The notes under the pieces are model-generated. The model did not search any database and was not told the DNA's origin. It saw only the letters and a program-made list of their open reading frames with translations. Both the position numbers and the translations under genes were made by a program. This document shows, one piece after another, positions 8,301 through 16,319 of a stretch of DNA of 24,433 nt. Origin of the DNA: Planctomycetota bacterium (GTDB lineage Bacteria; Planctomycetota; UBA1135; GCA-002748355); contig JACKHW010000017.1 in assembly GCA_020638795.1 (NCBI GenBank), positions 1-24,433 of the forward strand. The letters are read 5' to 3'. The number at the start of each line of letters is the position of its first letter. Position 1 is the stretch's first letter.

Positions 8301-9912
8301 AGTCGAGCTCGTCGAGAGCGAGCGCCTGGTAGTCGAGATCGAACCGCCTCAAGTACTTCCGTAGACGGTCCGCGTCGTTCGCCGACTTCTTGAGCCGACG
8401 CGACGCCTGGAAGAGCCGGCGTCCGGCGTCCGACAGGGACTTCGACCGACGACAAACGCGCACGACGTGCGCGAGTTGAGGGCGATCGAACTCATCGAGC
8501 TCTTCGAACGCTTCGTGCCCCAGTATCTCCGTGAGCAGGCGCCGGTCGCCATCGCCGTCATCGCGAGTACCGCGCCACCCGATCTCGAGTCGACGGATCT
8601 CGCGCTCGACATCGTCGCTTCGAATGCGGCCTCCCTCGGCGAGTGTTGCCAACCTCGTCACACTCGCGTCGAGGTCACGAAAGTTGGCCGACCATGTGGC
8701 GCGCTCACTCATCGCGAAATCCAAGTACCGAGCGCGCGCTTCTTTGTTGAATCCGACGCGACGTCCATTGCGGCGTGCGAACTCCTCGAGTTCGTAGTCG
8801 AGGTTCGGTTCGAGATCTTCGATGCGATCACGAAGGCTCGGAAGAGCGAAGGTCCACGTGTCGATGCGCGCGAGCAGGTCCTCGCGGAACCGTCCGGTAC
8901 GCACGGCTTCGTGCAGGTCTCGATTCGTGCCCGCGATGAGCTCGAAATCGCTCTCGACCTCCGAATCCGAACCGACTGGCAAGAAGCGCCGCTCCTCGAG
9001 CGCACGCAAGAGCATCGCCTGCTCGTCGAGACCGAGTTCGCCGATCTCGTCGAGGAACAACAAGCCACCATCGGCAGTCCTCAACAGTCCATTGCGAGCG
9101 GCAACGGCACCGGTGAATGCACCCTTCTCGTGCCCGAAGAGCGCGGACATCGCCGCATCGCCACGAAGCGTCGCGCAATTGACTTCGACGAAACGGCCCT
9201 GGAGGAGCCGACGCTTCTGTTTCAGCTCGAAGATGCGTCGTGCGAGCAACGACTTGCCAGCACCCGTCGGTCCGGTCAACAACATCGGGTCGCGCGACGC
9301 GATCGCGACGCGTTCGATCTCCTCGATCTGAAGATTGAACCGCTCGTTCCGAGTCGCGATCCCCGACTTGAGAAGCGAGTGCGCCTCGTCTCGTTCTTCG
9401 GCGAAACGCATCGCGATCGCGTCGTAGCGCGAAAGGTCGAGGTCGATGATCTGCCACGTGCCTTCGGTATCGCGCTTGCGGCGAGGCGGTGCCGTTTGCA
9501 CGAGTCGCGCCGGAAAATGCCGAGTCTCCGTCAGCAGGAAGAAACAGATCTGATGGACGTGTGTGCCGGTCGTGATGTGGACGAGGTAGTCCTCGTCATC
9601 ACTGAACGGATAGTTGCGCGCGAACGAGTGCAGAGTCCCGTAAACCTCCTCGAAGTCCCACGGGTCGTTGATCGCGAAGGCCGTGAGTCGCACGGTCGTC
9701 TCCGGCGAAACGGACTGGATGTCGATCGCGACCTGTTCCGCGAGCTGATGACTCGCATCGTCGTGAAAGAGTTCGAAGCGATCGATCAGCAAGTCTTCGT
9801 GCTGGCACAGCCCGACACTCGGTCGCCAGCGATCCCAACCACGCCCTTCCTTGGGTGAACGATCGAGTACGAGTCCAACGAAGCCGAAGGCAACGGTCGG
9901 TCGGCGAGCCAT
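8299..9912 (-). CDS. rtcR: RtcR, sigma-54-dependent activator of the RNA-repair operon
   Basis: A 537-residue bacterial enhancer-binding protein, close to the 532 residues of E. coli RtcR. Residues 1 to ~185 form the RtcR-type regulatory domain (CARF-like; starts RRPTVAFGFVGLVLD), reported for the family to respond to damaged RNA ends. The AAA+ domain follows, with Walker A GPTGAGKS (214-221), the sigma-54 contact loop GAFTGA (264-269), Walker B GGLLFLDEIGEL (282-293) and FREDLLARID near 342. The C-terminus has the short RtcR-type helical DNA-binding segment (LSDAGRRLFQASRRLKK). The start is the ATG at 9912, because the regulatory domain begins there; the frame is open further upstream but reads as Arg-rich noise. 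It lies 44 bases downstream of the sigma-factor gene on the same strand. Its expected target, rtcBA, is ~5 kb away on the other strand. Confidence 0.93.
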   Translation of the reverse strand: MARRPTVAFGFVGLVLDRSPKEGRGWDRWRPSVGLCQHEDLLIDRFELFHDDASHQLAEQVAIDIQSVSPETTVRLTAFAINDPWDFEEVYGTLHSFARNYPFSDDEDYLVHITTGTHVHQICFFLLTETRHFPARLVQTAPPRRKRDTEGTWQIIDLDLSRYDAIAMRFAEERDEAHSLLKSGIATRNERFNLQIEEIERVAIASRDPMLLTGPTGAGKSLLARRIFELKQKRRLLQGRFVEVNCATLRGDAAMSALFGHEKGAFTGAVAARNGLLRTADGGLLFLDEIGELGLDEQAMLLRALEERRFLPVGSDSEVESDFELIAGTNRDLHEAVRTGRFREDLLARIDTWTFALPSLRDRIEDLEPNLDYELEEFARRNGRRVGFNKEARARYLDFAMSERATWSANFRDLDASVTRLATLAEGGRIRSDDVEREIRRLEIGWRGTRDDGDGDRRLLTEILGHEAFEELDEFDRPQLAHVVRVCRRSKSLSDAGRRLFQASRRLKKSANDADRLRKYLRRFDLDYQALALDELD

Positions 9913-9956
9913 CCGGCGATCGTAGCAAGGCGTACCTCGGGGACGGAGAACCTGCT

Positions 9957-10559
9957 TCAGCTCATGTCGCCGAGTTCGAGCTTTTCGATCTCGAGGCTCA
10001 GCGCTGCACGAGCACGCGACAGGAGCATCCGCGATGCCTTGGGGTTGCGTTGCATGCGTTCGGCGGCGTCCTCGTGCGAAAGGCCTTGGAGGACGACGAG
10101 TTCGAGGATTTCGCGGTAGTGATCGGGAAGCCGCTGCAAGGCCGCTGCGAGTAGGCGCTTCTCTTCGATCTGCGACACCGCGGCGCTCGGAGTCGTCGGC
10201 GCATCGAGCAAAGTCCGAGCCAGGACGTTGCGCTCGGAGGTCCGGTCGGGCGCCTGCCGCTTGAGTGCGCCAAACCATCGACGCTGTCGGCGGATGTCGT
10301 TCTCGATGATCGCCGTCACCCAGGCCACGAACTGCGCTTCCGTATCCCCGACGAACTCCGGCAGTGAGCGAAGCATCTCCACGTATGCGTTCTGGAGCAC
10401 GTCCGAATCGCGCAGTCGCGTCCGCAACTGCGCACCGAGACGGGTATCGACGTAGTTGCGAAGTCGGGTTTCGACGCAGCGCAACACGGCCTCGATGGCG
10501 GTATCATCGTGCATCCGTGCCCGTTCGAGGAGTTCGGCGAAGTCTGGCCTGGTCACCAT
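9957..10559 (-). CDS. ECF-type RNA polymerase sigma factor
   Basis: A 200-residue sigma-70-family protein with only regions 2 and 4. Region 2 spans about residues 40-110 (RDSDVLQNAYVEMLRSL, then FVAWVTAIIENDIRRQRR). Region 4 spans about residues 138-190 (LAAALQRLPDHYREILELVVL, then GLSHEDAAERM and SRARAAL). The region-2 wording (DASDV-like RDSDVLQ, and FxAWVxxIIxND) matches the planctomycete-type ECF factors often found beside Ser/Thr kinases, and such a kinase is encoded 1.4 kb away in the divergent operon. No anti-sigma factor is visible. The ATG at 10559 is the first plausible start and has no strong Shine-Dalgarno. It is probably cotranscribed with rtcR. Confidence 0.85.
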   Translation of the reverse strand: MVTRPDFAELLERARMHDDTAIEAVLRCVETRLRNYVDTRLGAQLRTRLRDSDVLQNAYVEMLRSLPEFVGDTEAQFVAWVTAIIENDIRRQRRWFGALKRQAPDRTSERNVLARTLLDAPTTPSAAVSQIEEKRLLAAALQRLPDHYREILELVVLQGLSHEDAAERMQRNPKASRMLLSRARAALSLEIEKLELGDMS

Positions 10560-10737
10560 GTCGCAGAAGGCGAAGTCGATCGGGGGTTCGCAGTCGTAAC
10601 GGGGCAGGATCTCGATTCCGGGTAAGAAAGTCGCGTTTCGGGGTTACGCCCGCTCGGGAATCGTCCTTTCGGAGCCACCTCCAACGATAGCACATAGACA
10701 CACCCGCCGAACTAGCCACGGATCAACGTCAACCCAC
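10560..10737. promoter_or_regulatory. Divergent intergenic region between the sigma-factor gene and the secreted-protein gene
   Basis: 178 bases separate two divergently transcribed genes, so promoters for both directions are expected here. No confident -35/-10, -24/-12 or ECF-type element was found. A weak AT-richer patch, CGATAGCACATAG, lies near 10685. Both flanking starts lack an obvious Shine-Dalgarno sequence. Confidence 0.4.
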
Positions 10738-11937
10738 ATGCGACTCACAAGAACAACCATCTTCGGCCTTCTGCTCGCGGCAACGGGAGCGGCTCAAGTC
10801 AACCCCGAGATCGAGGGCTACGAACTCAGCCCGAATGGGGAGCTAATCAACCCGAGCGGATATTCGACGGTCCTCGACAACGACGACTTGAAGTACTTCC
10901 GAGTTCGGATGGACCTCGGCGAGGAAGAATACGCATTCGTCTTCGCACGACTCTGGGTCGAGCCGGCCGTCATCGCAGGAACCGCGGTCGGCACGGCAGT
11001 CGTCGAAACGATGCAAGCGACGCATCACAACCTGCAAGTGCCGGCGACGTGCGCGGCACACGAGGTCGTCCTTCCAGGCGGCTACGAACTGGATCCGGAG
11101 TGTGAGCAAAATCAATTGCAGATCGAGCGCGAGCGTCTGACCGATTTCTTGATCCAAGTCGCCGCATTGGAGCAGCCGGAGCTTCTGGGATTCAAAGGCG
11201 ATTCGTCCGGAACGTGGACGCTTCATGAACCGCAGGAAGTGCCAACGGCAGAGGAAGACGAGCGATGGGCGTGGAGCCCCGCGCACATCTGGTCACGCAC
11301 GAGCGTGCCCGACGTTGGCCATGTCTCGCAACTGGTCCATCACACGTTCGAGCAAGGGCTCTACCAGTACTACGGCGCTGAAATCGGAAACAACCTCCAA
11401 GCCATCAGTGCCCTGTCGTCGTTCATCAACGAGAACGTCGTTGCCAACGTCGCGATTCACGTCGTCGTCGTCGACAAGCGCGAGGGGCAGAAGAAGATCA
11501 AGATCAAGATCCCGGTCGTCATTCGTCGCCGCAGTCTCAAGCAGATCGACGACCCGGTGAAGTTCCTCACCGAGGGTGTTCCGACATGGTTTCCGACAGC
11601 CCTCTTCTCCGCAATCCACGTCGCCGAAGCCGGAAGCACGATGACCGTGCCGATGAAGTTTCCGACAACGGCCGCTCGTTTGGTGTGGGCATGCAGCCAG
11701 GGACCGTGCGCACCGTTCCTGATTCTCGATCAGACGTTCGCGTCCTATGGAACGAATCGCCCGACTTTCGTGATCCCTGCAACGATCGTCTCCGACCTCG
11801 CCGAGTATGAGCCGTTGTTCCCATTCGGCTACGTGCTTGACTCCGAGAACAATCCGCTCATTCCCACCTACAACTGGGGTGGCGCGGGCGGCATTGTCAC
11901 CTATCCGATCGACAACAAGTCCCAGCCCAAGGACTGA
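10738..11937 (+). CDS. Secreted protein of unknown function, paired with a Ser/Thr kinase
   Basis: 399 residues with no recognised domain. The N-terminus is a typical Sec signal peptide: a basic MRLTRTT start, a hydrophobic stretch to about residue 16, and a likely cleavage after Ala19 (TGAA before Q). The mature protein has about four cysteines, a pair near residues 103-121 and a pair in ACSQGPC. Several of its predicted segments look mixed alpha/beta. No membrane anchor is seen at the C-terminus. The ATG at 10738 is preceded by CAACCCAC, with no Shine-Dalgarno. The stop lies only seven bases before the kinase start, which argues for one operon. It could be an extracytoplasmic partner or ligand for the kinase's outer region; that is inference. 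Confidence 0.7.
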   Translation: MRLTRTTIFGLLLAATGAAQVNPEIEGYELSPNGELINPSGYSTVLDNDDLKYFRVRMDLGEEEYAFVFARLWVEPAVIAGTAVGTAVVETMQATHHNLQVPATCAAHEVVLPGGYELDPECEQNQLQIERERLTDFLIQVAALEQPELLGFKGDSSGTWTLHEPQEVPTAEEDERWAWSPAHIWSRTSVPDVGHVSQLVHHTFEQGLYQYYGAEIGNNLQAISALSSFINENVVANVAIHVVVVDKREGQKKIKIKIPVVIRRRSLKQIDDPVKFLTEGVPTWFPTALFSAIHVAEAGSTMTVPMKFPTTAARLVWACSQGPCAPFLILDQTFASYGTNRPTFVIPATIVSDLAEYEPLFPFGYVLDSENNPLIPTYNWGGAGGIVTYPIDNKSQPKD

Positions 11938-11944
11938 CCCCTCG

Positions 11945-14941
11945 ATGGAGAGCGAGGTCGCCCGCATCCTCGAGGAGTGCTTCTCCGAACTCCTCGAGGG
12001 ACGCGAGCCGGACATCGAGGCCCTGTGCGCCCACGCTCCCCACCTGCGCGCCCGCGTCTCTCGGGTCGTCGCTCGTGAGCGCGAAGTCCTCGGCTCGGCG
12101 CATTCGAAGGACGATCCTCTGGGCGACGACATTGACGTCGACGTCGTTGCGTCCGGCACCCTCGTGAATCGGCGTGTCGGGGATTTCGAGATCCTCGAAG
12201 AAATCGGAAGCGGCGGCATGGGCAAGGTCTACCGCGCCCGCCAACTCTCGTTGAATCGCGAAGTCGCACTCAAGATCCTGCGCGAAGACCTTTCGGATTC
12301 TGCCGCCGGGCGCACGCGCATGCAGCGTGAAGCGCTCATCACTGCGGCTCTCGAGCACGAAAACATCGTACCGGTGTACGCGACCGGACAGGACGGCGAC
12401 CGCACCTTCATCGCGATGAAGCTCGTGCGCGGCCTTCCACTCGACCAGCAGGCGCTCCCGCTCGATCCGATCCGAACGGCCAAGATCGGCCTCGCAGTCG
12501 CCAGAGCACTCCAAGCCGCACACGAGGTCGGTGTCCTTCATCGCGACATGAAGCCCGCCAACGTGCTCCTCGCATCCGACACACCGTACGTGGTCGACTT
12601 CGGACTCGCGCGCCTCGCGACGAGAACCACCCAACTCACGCAAGGCCACGCAGCGCCGGGCACATTGGCGTACATGGCACCCGAGATGTTGCGCGAGCGT
12701 GCACCGACCTTCGATCCACGTGTCGATGTCTACGGTCTCGGCGCCACGCTCTACGAAACCCTCAGCGGCAATCCACCGTTCTGGAACGACAACCAGATTC
12801 GGTTGTTGCGCGAAGTCCTGTACGACGAACCAAAGCGCCTGTCACTGCCATCGATTCATGGCGACCTCGAAACGATCGTCCTCCGCGCGCTCCAGAAATC
12901 GCCAACGGATCGATTCCTCAGCGCTGGCGCGATGGCGGAGGAGCTCGAACGCTTCCTTCGCGGCGAACCGATCGAATCCAAGCCTGTAGGCATCTTCGGG
13001 CGCATCTGGCGGCGCGCTCGCCGTCGGCCCGCGTTCTCGTTGACCGTGACAGCGGTTGCTTGCGTCGTGATCACCATGAGCGCCGTCCTCGTGCGATCGC
13101 GAATGCGCGAAGCCGATCGTCGGAACTTCGAGATCGCTCGGATCGAGGCGGGTCTGACGGACCCGGATCTGACGGACGCGACGGCCCGCCTCGAACAGCT
13201 ACGGTCGAGCGACGAGTTCGCCGCGCCGGCCGAACTCACGACGAGACTGCGCGACGAAGCAACCTTGCGTGTGCTCACGCTCATTCTCCAGCACACGCTC
13301 GTCCACACGAATCCCGGCGTCGCAGCAGAACTCGCCCAACACCTGCGCAACGCGAAGGACGCCCGCGCCCGCATCGCGGTGGCTGCATGGGAAGCTCTCG
13401 GTCGCGCGTCCAAGCGCCTCGACCTCGATGTCGACCTCACGGCGCGCTATCCACGCACCACTTGCGTCCGCGATGCACTCGACGCTGGTGACGATGTGGC
13501 GGCTCGGCTCGAGGCATGCTCCGAAGACGGTGGCGCGACCGATCGGCTCTTCGTGGTGTTTCTTCTGAGGCTTAACGACCAGCCGACCCATCTTTCCGAA
13601 TCCGAACTTCGCACTGCATCCACGACCGGTCCCGAAGGCCTCGCCGTGCAGTTCGCGCGCGCAGCCGTTCTCGAAGAGCTCTCCGAAGAGCGTGCCGCCT
13701 TCCTCGAACTCGGTCCACTCCTCGGATCGAAGCTGATGCGGCCGTTCGCGCTTTGCACGAGGGCGAGACTGGCCGCGACACTCGGCTACGATGACGCTCG
13801 CAGACGTCTCGTCGAAGTGCACGAACTCGTGGGGCCTGACGCACCGGAACATCTCCGCGCATTCCTTGCCGGAGCGCGACTCCAGATCGCTCGTGATCTC
13901 GGACAAGGAACGGAGTTCTGGAGAGTCTGGGAATCTGCTGCACCGCTCCTCGACAAGAGCCATGCGTACTGGATGTTCGGTGCGGACACTGCACGGAGGA
14001 GTGGAGATCTGGAGCGTGCGCGCGCACTGTTGATCGAAGGCGTCGACAAGGTCCACAAGCGTCCGATGCGCGACCTCGCGCTGCGCAGCTCCCTGTTGCA
14101 GGTCGATTGGCTTCGCAAGCCGTACAGCGAAGAACCCGAGCCTCTCGTCGGCGACGAACTCGCCCAGTTCCGACCGGAGATCGAAGATCTCGATCACAGG
14201 GCAAGTGAACTCTACCTTGACGCGCAGAGGGTCAAGGTTCGCCTCGTGATGGCCGAAGCTATCGTGGCCCGAGCCCGCTGCGCGCGCGCACTCGGCAATC
14301 GACGCGAAGCTTGGAACCTTCTCGAGCATGCCTGCCGTGAATACCAAACACCGGAGGCGCTTTCTTACTACGCGTTCTTGATCGCCTACCGGGTGCTCAA
14401 CCGTCACCTTACCGGGTCGCCGGATGAAGACGAATCGTCGACCCCGCTCGTACAGGCGAGTGGCATCGCCTTCGAACGTGCTGGCACGGTGCTCCGCAGC
14501 GCCAAATCCGGCGAACCAGCGGCGCTCGACGTCCAGCAGATGACTCGACTCGCGCTGTTCGCGTCCGCATACCATTGCGGCTATGTGGACGAGACAATCG
14601 AGATGGCCCGGCACATTCTCGACAGACCGGTCGACGAGGACGACTACTTCGCCATGCTCGCGACCCACGCGATCGAGTGGGGTGGCTTTCCGCTCGATGT
14701 CCTGCTCGAAGAAGCCGCCGATTTCGAGGCTCTGGCTCAACGACTGATCACGGCAGTCGAGATCGTCGAGGCGAGCCGACTCACGCGCGATCAACGCCGT
14801 GCGGCCTACGAACGTTGGTCCCAGGCACTCGAAGGGGCCGCTTCGGTCGATGGCGCATCTTGGCGCGCCGCCCGCGCGGTCCTCGCGAAGGCATTGGCAG
14901 AGTCTGCAGGGATCCCTGCGCCAAACTCGAGACGCAGATAG
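11945..14941 (+). CDS. Transmembrane serine/threonine protein kinase with helical-repeat C-terminal region
   Basis: 998 residues from the ATG at 11945. After a ~78-residue helical leader comes a complete bacterial Hanks-type kinase domain (about 80-340). It has the glycine loop GSGGMGKV (88-95), VALK with Lys110, Glu129 in the C-helix, HRDMKPAN (199-206; catalytic Asp201), DFG (218-220), GTLAYMAPE (239-247) and DVYGLG. All catalytic residues are present, so it should be active. One transmembrane helix (about 363-383) follows an Arg-rich stop-transfer-like stretch. The remaining ~610 residues are helical and TPR-like (for example RCARALGNRREAWNLLEHA) and lie on the opposite side of the membrane from the kinase. 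It follows the secreted-protein gene by seven bases and precedes the rtcB promoter region. It could be a sensor kinase; its substrates cannot be inferred. Confidence 0.88.
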   Translation: MESEVARILEECFSELLEGREPDIEALCAHAPHLRARVSRVVAREREVLGSAHSKDDPLGDDIDVDVVASGTLVNRRVGDFEILEEIGSGGMGKVYRARQLSLNREVALKILREDLSDSAAGRTRMQREALITAALEHENIVPVYATGQDGDRTFIAMKLVRGLPLDQQALPLDPIRTAKIGLAVARALQAAHEVGVLHRDMKPANVLLASDTPYVVDFGLARLATRTTQLTQGHAAPGTLAYMAPEMLRERAPTFDPRVDVYGLGATLYETLSGNPPFWNDNQIRLLREVLYDEPKRLSLPSIHGDLETIVLRALQKSPTDRFLSAGAMAEELERFLRGEPIESKPVGIFGRIWRRARRRPAFSLTVTAVACVVITMSAVLVRSRMREADRRNFEIARIEAGLTDPDLTDATARLEQLRSSDEFAAPAELTTRLRDEATLRVLTLILQHTLVHTNPGVAAELAQHLRNAKDARARIAVAAWEALGRASKRLDLDVDLTARYPRTTCVRDALDAGDDVAARLEACSEDGGATDRLFVVFLLRLNDQPTHLSESELRTASTTGPEGLAVQFARAAVLEELSEERAAFLELGPLLGSKLMRPFALCTRARLAATLGYDDARRRLVEVHELVGPDAPEHLRAFLAGARLQIARDLGQGTEFWRVWESAAPLLDKSHAYWMFGADTARRSGDLERARALLIEGVDKVHKRPMRDLALRSSLLQVDWLRKPYSEEPEPLVGDELAQFRPEIEDLDHRASELYLDAQRVKVRLVMAEAIVARARCARALGNRREAWNLLEHACREYQTPEALSYYAFLIAYRVLNRHLTGSPDEDESSTPLVQASGIAFERAGTVLRSAKSGEPAALDVQQMTRLALFASAYHCGYVDETIEMARHILDRPVDEDDYFAMLATHAIEWGGFPLDVLLEEAADFEALAQRLITAVEIVEASRLTRDQRRAAYERWSQALEGAASVDGASWRAARAVLAKALAESAGIPAPNSRRR

Positions 14942-14968
14942 CCTCTGCGATAACTTTCTATCTCAGAA

Positions 14969-15053
14969 GATCCAGTCCGCCGGTGCGCCGCCGCGCGGCT
15001 CGGAACATCGATGATCCGCAACTCTTTGTGGATCCCGAACTTGAAGCGGATCC
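14969..15053 (+). promoter_or_regulatory. Candidate RtcR enhancer (upstream activating) region
   Basis: The arms GATCCGCAA (15013-15021) and TTGTGGATC (15026-15034) form an inverted repeat with one mismatch around a four-base centre. A third half-site, GCGGATCC (15046-15053), and a more distant GATCC (14969) bring the count to four GATCC pentamers; the last three are spaced 18 bases apart. The palindrome centre is about 50 bases upstream of the -24 element, which is a short but workable distance for an enhancer-binding protein. Its identity as an RtcR site is inference from position and symmetry. Confidence 0.4.
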
Positions 15054-15071
15054 AGGCAACATCCGCCGGCG

Positions 15072-15087
15072 TGGCACACTGCTCGCT
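15072..15087 (+). promoter_or_regulatory. Sigma-54 (-24/-12) promoter of rtcBA
   Basis: TGGCACACTGCTCGCT matches the consensus TGGCAC-N5-TTGCW except for one base in the -12 block (TCGCT). The invariant GG (15073-15074) and GC (15085-15086) are exactly ten bases apart. It is directly upstream of rtcB, whose family is regulated by sigma-54 and RtcR, and rtcR is in this window. The predicted transcription start is around 15097-15098, only two or three bases before the rtcB ATG. Confidence 0.8.
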
Positions 15088-15099
15088 CCTACACCCTCC

Positions 15100-16317
15100 A
15101 TGACTCGTTACCTCCAGTACCAAACCGACGGCGTTCCGATCAAAGCGTGGGTTCGCGGGGTCGCGATCGACGACAGCGCCCTACGCCAACTGAAGAACGT
15201 TGCCTCGCTCCCGATCATTCACAAGTGGGTCGCGGCCATGCCGGACGTCCATTGGGGAATCGGTGCCACGGTCGGCAGCGTCATTCCGACGAAAGCAGCC
15301 GTCATTCCAGCCGCCGTCGGTGTCGACATCGGCTGCGGGATGATGGCCGTCCGCACGAGCTTGACCGCCTCGCAGTTGCCCGACGACCTCGGCCACGTTC
15401 GCTCCACGATCGAGGCGGCCGTGCCACACGGTCGGACCAACGGCGGCGGCCGCGGCGACAAGGGCTCGTGGAACGACGTTCCTGACGATAACGGCAAGGC
15501 GTGGGCAGCGATGGAAGCGGACTACAAGCGCATCTGCATCGACCACCCCAAGCTCGATCGCGGCCGCACGTCGGGTCAGCTCGGAACCCTCGGCGGCGGG
15601 AACCACTTCCTCGAGGTCTGCATCGACGACGATCAGCGGGTCTGGGTCATGCTGCACTCGGGGAGCCGCGGCGTGGGCAACCGGATCGGTTCGTACTTCA
15701 TCGAACTCGCCAAGAAGGACATGAGCGTCCACGTCAAGAACCTCCCGGACACCAACCTCAGCTACTTCCGAGAAGGGACCCGCTACTTCGACGACTACGT
15801 CTTCGCGGTGGGCTGGGCTCAGGAATACGCACGCCAGAACCGGGAACTCATGATGCGGCAGACGCTCGCGGCACTTCGAACCTGCGGTCTCCCGCAGTTC
15901 ACGGTCGACGAGCAGGCGGTCAACTGTCACCACAACTATGTCAACAAGGAGACGCATTACGGCGAAGAGGTCTTCGTGACCCGGAAGGGCGCGGTCAGCG
16001 CACGCGCTGGCCAGCTCGGGATCATCCCCGGTTCGATGGGCGCGCAGTCGTTCATCGTGCGCGGACTCGGCAACGCCGAGAGCTTCGAGAGCTGCAGCCA
16101 CGGCGCCGGACGCGTGATGTCGCGGAGCCGGGCGAAGAAGGTCTTCACCCTCGAGGATCACGCTCTCGCGACCGCTCACGTCGAATGCCGTAAGGACCAC
16201 GGAGTCCTCGACGAGACGCCGGGTGCCTACAAGCCGATCGACAAGGTCATGGAAGCGCAGCAGGATCTCGTCGAGATCGTGCACACGTTGCGCCAGGTCG
16301 TCTGCGTCAAGGGGTGA
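15100..16317 (+). CDS. rtcB: RtcB, RNA-splicing/repair ligase
   Basis: 405 residues (E. coli RtcB has 408). It joins 2',3'-cyclic-phosphate or 3'-phosphate RNA ends to 5'-OH ends using GTP and Mn2+. The metal and guanylylation residues are all present: GVDIGCGM with Asp76 and Cys79, GGGNHF with His169, MLHSGSRGVG with His186, CHHNYV with His277/278, and SCSHGAGR with His334 as the expected GMP-accepting histidine. The start is the ATG at 15100, since MTRYLQYQTDGVPIKAW aligns with the E. coli N-terminus. The frame is open further upstream (in-frame GTG at 15028), but that extension would cover the promoter. There is no Shine-Dalgarno before the ATG. It overlaps or nearly abuts rtcA downstream. 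Confidence 0.96.
   Translation: MTRYLQYQTDGVPIKAWVRGVAIDDSALRQLKNVASLPIIHKWVAAMPDVHWGIGATVGSVIPTKAAVIPAAVGVDIGCGMMAVRTSLTASQLPDDLGHVRSTIEAAVPHGRTNGGGRGDKGSWNDVPDDNGKAWAAMEADYKRICIDHPKLDRGRTSGQLGTLGGGNHFLEVCIDDDQRVWVMLHSGSRGVGNRIGSYFIELAKKDMSVHVKNLPDTNLSYFREGTRYFDDYVFAVGWAQEYARQNRELMMRQTLAALRTCGLPQFTVDEQAVNCHHNYVNKETHYGEEVFVTRKGAVSARAGQLGIIPGSMGAQSFIVRGLGNAESFESCSHGAGRVMSRSRAKKVFTLEDHALATAHVECRKDHGVLDETPGAYKPIDKVMEAQQDLVEIVHTLRQVVCVKG
16309..16314 (+). promoter_or_regulatory. Ribosome binding site that fixes the rtcA start
   Basis: AAGGGG lies within the last codons of rtcB, five bases before the ATG at 16320. It favours that ATG over the GTG at 16314, which overlaps the rtcB stop as GTGA. 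Confidence 0.6.
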
Positions 16318-16319
16318 TC

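Noticed and set aside
8467..9858. A 463-codon open frame on the plus strand opposite rtcR
   Set aside because: It mirrors rtcR codons, has no recognisable motif, and rtcR on the other strand has every expected catalytic block.
13199..14794. A 531-codon minus-strand frame opposite the kinase C-terminal region
   Set aside because: The plus-strand frame continues seamlessly from the kinase domain through a membrane helix into helical repeats; the antisense product has no sensible features.
15028..15099. N-terminal extension of RtcB from an in-frame GTG at 15028
   Set aside because: It would add 24 residues absent from the RtcB family and would put the near-perfect sigma-54 promoter inside the coding sequence.
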